DNA from: Candidatus Brevefilum sp.
Lineage (GTDB): Bacteria; Chloroflexota; Anaerolineae; Anaerolineales; Anaerolineaceae
Length of the DNA stretch: 17,994 bases
Reading direction: 5' to 3'
Assembly (NCBI GenBank): GCA_007135845.1
Contig: SLIC01000258.1
Location: 1 to 17,994 of the forward strand
Shown: positions 14,726-17,994 of the stretch, piece after piece
How positions within the stretch are numbered: position 1 is the stretch's first letter
Layout: each line of letters opens with the position of its first letter
Translations under genes and position numbers: made by a program
The notes under the pieces: model-generated
Told to the model about the DNA's origin: nothing
Seen by the model: the letters and a program-made list of their open reading frames with translations, nothing else
Database searches by the model: none

Positions 14726-15814
14726 ATGACCTTAATCATTGATGCCCACCAAGACCTGGCATGGAATATGATCAACCTCGGCCGCGATTATACGCGGTCT
14801 GCGTATGATATTCGGGAAAGTGAAAAACACACGCCGATACCCGCCTATAATGGTAATACCTTGCTGGGATGGCCCCAATACCAACAGGCCAATGTTGCGA
14901 TTGTTTTCGGAACTCTTTTTTGTACACCTAAACGACGCCACCAAGCAACTTACGATATCCAGGTGTATGAAACCCCGGAAGAAGCATATACGCTTTATCG
15001 GCAAGACTTAGACGCTTACCTGCGTCTTGCTGATCAACATCCAGATAAGTTCCGTTTAATATTCACTAAAACTGACTTCACCAGCCACATTGAGCAATGG
15101 CAATCTCAAGCTGGCGAAACAACTCCACCCGTTGGGATTGTGATCCTGATGGAAGGTGCCGATGGAATTCTGGAACCTGAACAGGTCGAGCAATGGTATC
15201 AATGGGGCGTCCGCTTGATTGGGCCAGCCTGGGCAGGTAACCGTTTTTGCGGCGGGACGCTCGAACCTGGTCCCCTGACAAAATTGGGATACCGCCTTTT
15301 AGAAACCATGGCAAATGTGGGTTTCATCCTGGATATCAGCCATATGGATCATGAGGCTGCTCGTCAGTCCCTGGATTTTTATGCCGGTCAGGTCGTCGCG
15401 ACCCATGCCAATGCCGAAGCATTGCTGAATGGGATCCCCATCAACCGTCATCTCAAGGATGAGACTATCCACCAACTCATTGAACGCAATGGTGTTATCG
15501 GCATGGTTCCAATGAATCCCTTTCTGGATTGGCATTGGAAAGAGAATGGCGGCCGAACCAGTGTCAGCTTGGAGCATTTTGTTGCTCAAATTGATCATGT
15601 CTGCCAGATTGCTGGAAACACTAAACATGTAGGAATTGGTACAGATTTTGACGGTGGTTTTGGCGTTGAATTAGCCCCACACGATATCGATACCATTGCC
15701 GATTTACCAAAATTGAAAACACATTTAGCAAATAAAGGTTACAATCAAGAAGATGTTGACCGCATCCTGAGCGGAAATTGGCTCAGGGTCTTGGAAAACA
15801 ACCTGCCTGCCTAA
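14726..15814 (+). CDS. Membrane dipeptidase (renal dipeptidase), peptidase family M19
   Basis: Predicted binuclear-zinc dipeptidase that hydrolyses dipeptides, including D-residue ones in many bacterial members. I use the ATG at 14726 (362 aa): an upstream in-frame GTG at 14705 falls inside the preceding hairpin. MTLIIDAHQD then starts directly with the first beta strand. Zinc ligands are in the expected order: His8 and Asp10 (DAHQD), bridging Glu143 (LMEGADG), His206 (DISHM), His227 (THANA) and Asp307 (GTDFDGG). There is no signal peptide, so it is cytoplasmic despite the family name. No clear ribosome site is visible before either start. The next gene begins 18 bases after its stop, suggesting one transcript. 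Confidence 0.9.
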   Translation: MTLIIDAHQDLAWNMINLGRDYTRSAYDIRESEKHTPIPAYNGNTLLGWPQYQQANVAIVFGTLFCTPKRRHQATYDIQVYETPEEAYTLYRQDLDAYLRLADQHPDKFRLIFTKTDFTSHIEQWQSQAGETTPPVGIVILMEGADGILEPEQVEQWYQWGVRLIGPAWAGNRFCGGTLEPGPLTKLGYRLLETMANVGFILDISHMDHEAARQSLDFYAGQVVATHANAEALLNGIPINRHLKDETIHQLIERNGVIGMVPMNPFLDWHWKENGGRTSVSLEHFVAQIDHVCQIAGNTKHVGIGTDFDGGFGVELAPHDIDTIADLPKLKTHLANKGYNQEDVDRILSGNWLRVLENNLPA

Positions 15815-15832
15815 CCAAACTCGAGCCGCTTC

Positions 15833-16480
15833 ATGGTCATTCAAACTGAACCCTCACCATCCAATCCGAAGCAACCTTCGTACAACCCACACGATCAAGT
15901 GCCACCCATTCCTGAGGAAGGAATGGCAGAAGAAGACCTATCCTTTTCCCGTAACCGCATCAAAATTGGCCTTGCCTTAGCCGTCATCGGGTACCTGATC
16001 TTCTTGCTTGGTGCCCGTCCCAGCCTGTTCGGCCTGGACCGCAGCCCGGTGGTTGGTTTTGTTCAGATTTCAGTTTTTTTATTTGGTCTCGCAGTTATTT
16101 TAATAGGAAGCTATATGACCCTCGATTCCCTCTGGCCAGAGGGAAAAAAGACCATTGCAGCCCAGATTGGGTCTCGCCTGATCAGTACCGGTTTTGTGAT
16201 CTGTATCTTTACAGGTATGGCAGATATATTCGGGTTGGGAAGTCACCCCCTGCCTGATGTGTTTTTCGGACCGCTGCAGGCCCGGGGAATGACCCTGGGA
16301 ATGATGACGATCGCTGTTGGATTCCTGCTTATGATCCGCTACAAACGCAAAAATAATCACCAGACTAATAATATTGATAAAAAGGAAAAAGCAGCTGAAG
16401 GAAATAATCTTGGGGTTAATCATTCAGCTCAAAATGAGGATGGAAAAATCCACATCTCGATTATGAGCCTTTTTCAATAA
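15833..16480 (+). CDS. Four-helix membrane protein, function unknown
   Basis: Unrecognised function; 215 aa. After a Pro/Ser-rich N-terminus there are four likely membrane helices at about residues 43-60, 72-94, 110-134 and 151-168, then a polar Lys/Asn/Glu-rich tail. The loop and helix around GLDRSPVVGFVQISVFLFGL (67-86) looks conserved from what I recall of Anaerolineae hypothetical proteins. Two starts are possible. The ATG at 15833 has a poor ribosome site; the ATG at 15923 (Met31) has GAGGAAGG just upstream and would give a 185-aa protein beginning MAEEDLSF. The second may be the real one. The 3' end overlaps the convergent reductase gene by 20 bases. Confidence 0.7.
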   Translation: MVIQTEPSPSNPKQPSYNPHDQVPPIPEEGMAEEDLSFSRNRIKIGLALAVIGYLIFLLGARPSLFGLDRSPVVGFVQISVFLFGLAVILIGSYMTLDSLWPEGKKTIAAQIGSRLISTGFVICIFTGMADIFGLGSHPLPDVFFGPLQARGMTLGMMTIAVGFLLMIRYKRKNNHQTNNIDKKEKAAEGNNLGVNHSAQNEDGKIHISIMSLFQ

Positions 16481-17816
16481 TCCTTAACATCGCTTCATTG
16501 GTATCAAATTTATATTCTGGCAGCCCCTTTTCAGCGGCTATTTTCTGCTCTCTTTCCCACAAAAGCCTTAAATCAGCAATATCCACGACTTGTTCCTTCA
16601 CTCTTTTTATTTGGTGCAATGCATCATCAATAACTTCCATTGAGATGGGTTGAAGCGTATCAAGGTATTGCTTAAGGGCTTTCGCTCCCCGCTCAGCATC
16701 TTTTCGGGCTAAGCCGACAATGCCTTCATTGGATAACCGCGCCCATCCACTGACAAAGATATCTTCACAATGGGTGCAAAGATCAGGATTATAAACCTCA
16801 TAGGAAATGCCATCAATCGGGAAGCGCGGCTCGGTTGTTGTCAGGTAATTTCCACGCTCAACTGGCAACCCAAATCCTGGATCTACATGCGAACCAATTG
16901 AGAAAATGACTGTATCTGCAGGAACAACCTCTGTTTCCCCTGTCCCACGAGAGACCACATTGCCATCTTCAATCAACAATTGGTTAATCTCAAATTCAAT
17001 TGCACTGATCCGTCCTGGTTGGCCGTTCAGGCCATCTTTATCACCTATCAATCGTCTTGGTGTGCGCAAGAATTTCATCCGGAACTTCAATCCTGTGTTA
17101 CAGTCATGGAATTCATCACGAGGTGCTGATAACAGGGTGAAGAAATCATTCACATCCTTACCGACATTTTCAACCTCATCGCTTATTTCATTGACTGCCT
17201 CTTTAATCGCCTCAAAATCCAGGCAACCTGACACGGGTTCCAGGGTTTCTACATCGAACTTCACTTCTGTTGGCCCGCGCCGGGCATAAGCTGTCACTGT
17301 ATCGGTTTGATGGTTTTGTTTGATGTAATGAACGATATCCAACATGACATTACCAACACCAATCACGGCTACCTGCTGGCCAATGTCAACCTGATCTGAG
17401 GCATTTAGGGGCAGGCGGTTGTAGTGAAAAACAATGCTGTTGGCATGATACACCCCTTCCAGGTCTTCACCGGGTAATCCCAACCAGTTATTCTGCTGTG
17501 CGCCAGTTGTGACCATGAATGCTTGAAACCCTAGCTGGCGAAGGTAATCTAATTTAATATCACCCGATTGTCCGACGGTGATGTTACCCTGGTACTTTAC
17601 ACACGGCATCTCAAGAATGCGCTTGAAATGGGCCATCAGTCCCTTCCGCATCTTATATTTGTCCGGAAAGATACCGTATTCGGCCAAGCCACCTGGCTTG
17701 ATATCCCGATTGAAAAGAATCACCTGGACCCCCTGCCGAGCTAAGTATTGCGCAGCATATAACCCGGCTGGACCGGCACCGATCACTGCAACAAGAAACT
17801 GTTTATTAGCACCCAA
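16461..17816 (-). CDS. FprA/adrenodoxin-reductase-type ferredoxin-NADP+ reductase
   Basis: Predicted FAD enzyme moving electrons between NADPH and ferredoxin. The 451-aa product has the FAD-binding VAVIGAGPAGLYAA (residues 9-22), the family block PGGLAEYGIFPDKYKMRKGL (41-60), an ATG-type strand at 101-105 (MVTTG), the NADP-binding VIGVGNVMLDIVHYI (151-165) with RRGPTEVKF (179-187), and a closing FAD loop GWARLSNEGIVGLARKDAERG (357-377). A ~70-residue C-terminal helical region follows. It lacks the N-terminal Fe-S domain of glutamate synthase small subunit (GltD), the nearest alternative, and no large subunit lies nearby. The start is TTG at 17816: an in-frame TAA lies four codons upstream, and AAAGGT is about 11 bases before it. 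Confidence 0.85.
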   Translation of the reverse strand: MGANKQFLVAVIGAGPAGLYAAQYLARQGVQVILFNRDIKPGGLAEYGIFPDKYKMRKGLMAHFKRILEMPCVKYQGNITVGQSGDIKLDYLRQLGFQAFMVTTGAQQNNWLGLPGEDLEGVYHANSIVFHYNRLPLNASDQVDIGQQVAVIGVGNVMLDIVHYIKQNHQTDTVTAYARRGPTEVKFDVETLEPVSGCLDFEAIKEAVNEISDEVENVGKDVNDFFTLLSAPRDEFHDCNTGLKFRMKFLRTPRRLIGDKDGLNGQPGRISAIEFEINQLLIEDGNVVSRGTGETEVVPADTVIFSIGSHVDPGFGLPVERGNYLTTTEPRFPIDGISYEVYNPDLCTHCEDIFVSGWARLSNEGIVGLARKDAERGAKALKQYLDTLQPISMEVIDDALHQIKRVKEQVVDIADLRLLWEREQKIAAEKGLPEYKFDTNEAMLRIIEKGS

Positions 17817-17900
17817 AGTTGAAGTTTACCTTTCTAATTAAAACCAGCACCCATTGAAATCATTCTTCGCATATAATCATGGGCATATTAACTTTTTTGA

Positions 17901-17928
17901 ATTATACTGGATTGGTACACTTCAACAA
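17901..17928 (-). promoter_or_regulatory. Candidate promoter of the ferredoxin-NADP reductase
   Basis: On the minus strand: TTGTTG (17928-17923), 16 bases, TATAAT (17906-17901). The leader would be about 80 bases. The -35 lies in a dyad at 17921-17940. Confidence 0.5.
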
Positions 17929-17940
17929 GCAACTGTTGAA
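17921..17940. promoter_or_regulatory. Inverted repeat over the reductase -35 box
   Basis: TTCAACA-AGCAAC-TGTTGAA, a perfect 7-bp dyad with a six-base spacer that covers the -35 hexamer. This is the geometry of a repressor operator. No regulator gene is in the window. Right of it, an ATG at 17969 opens a frame that runs off the window edge, but too little is seen to call a gene. Confidence 0.45.
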
Positions 17941-17994
17941 GGATATAAAACAATTTTGAGCATACCTTATGACACATACACCACACTTAACAAC

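Noticed and set aside
16461..17816. Glutamate synthase small subunit (GltD).
   Set aside because: No N-terminal Fe-S domain and no large subunit nearby; motif order fits the FprA-type reductases better.
17969..17994. Start of a new plus-strand gene at the window's right edge.
   Set aside because: Only nine residues are visible, with a weak ribosome site; not enough to support a call.

Overview
This window looks like ordinary chromosome from a member of the Chloroflexota, most likely the class Anaerolineae. That placement is inferred from recall of protein families: a secreted repeat family ending in an N-W-F-Y-N-type motif, a four-helix membrane protein with a G-L-D-R-S-P-V-V-G-F-V-Q core, and a short SpoIIIE-like FtsK. 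No 16S or other decisive marker is present. Base composition is balanced. Shine-Dalgarno sequences of the GGAGG/AGGAG type and sigma70-like promoters are readable before several genes. I see no phage, insertion sequence, CRISPR array or integration signature.

Layout. (1) Bases 1-1313 (+): the 3' part of miaB, whose start codon lies before the window; its terminator overlaps the stop codon of the convergent nth gene. (2) 1378-3991 (-): a compact operon, read right to left, of a metallo-beta-lactamase-fold protein with a damaged metal motif, an asparaginase of the zinc-binding Rhizobium-type family, and endonuclease III. Upstream of it, also on the minus strand, is a membrane-anchored M23 peptidase (4060-4782). 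(3) 4955-5371 (+): an Hsp20 small heat-shock protein with its own terminator. (4) 5431-7671 (+): the accessory-looking part. It holds a strong promoter, a structured leader, a 44-codon ORF overlapping by ATGA a secreted protein of four ~92-residue repeats, and then an unrecognised 126-aa acidic-tailed protein. A long inverted repeat buries the ribosome binding site and start codon of that last gene. (5) 7735-10239 (-): rho, a LysM-LysM-M23 cell-wall peptidase and tRNA-Arg(CCT), closely spaced on one strand. (6) 10783-16480 (+): ftsK/spoIIIE, a four-domain ribosomal S1 protein with an 80-residue acidic tail and two upstream promoters, an M19 dipeptidase and a lineage-type membrane protein. (7) 16461-17816 (-): an FprA-like ferredoxin-NADP reductase overlapping its convergent neighbour by 20 bases, with a dyad at its promoter.

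Most genes are core functions: tRNA modification and a tRNA, DNA repair and segregation, transcription termination, translation, cell-wall remodelling, redox. They do not form one pathway. The best candidates for something undescribed are the 5.6-7.3 kb block (structured leader, coupled small ORF, repeat protein, hairpin-controlled orphan gene) and the degenerate metallo-beta-lactamase-fold protein. I found no convincing multi-gene novel defence or catalytic system.
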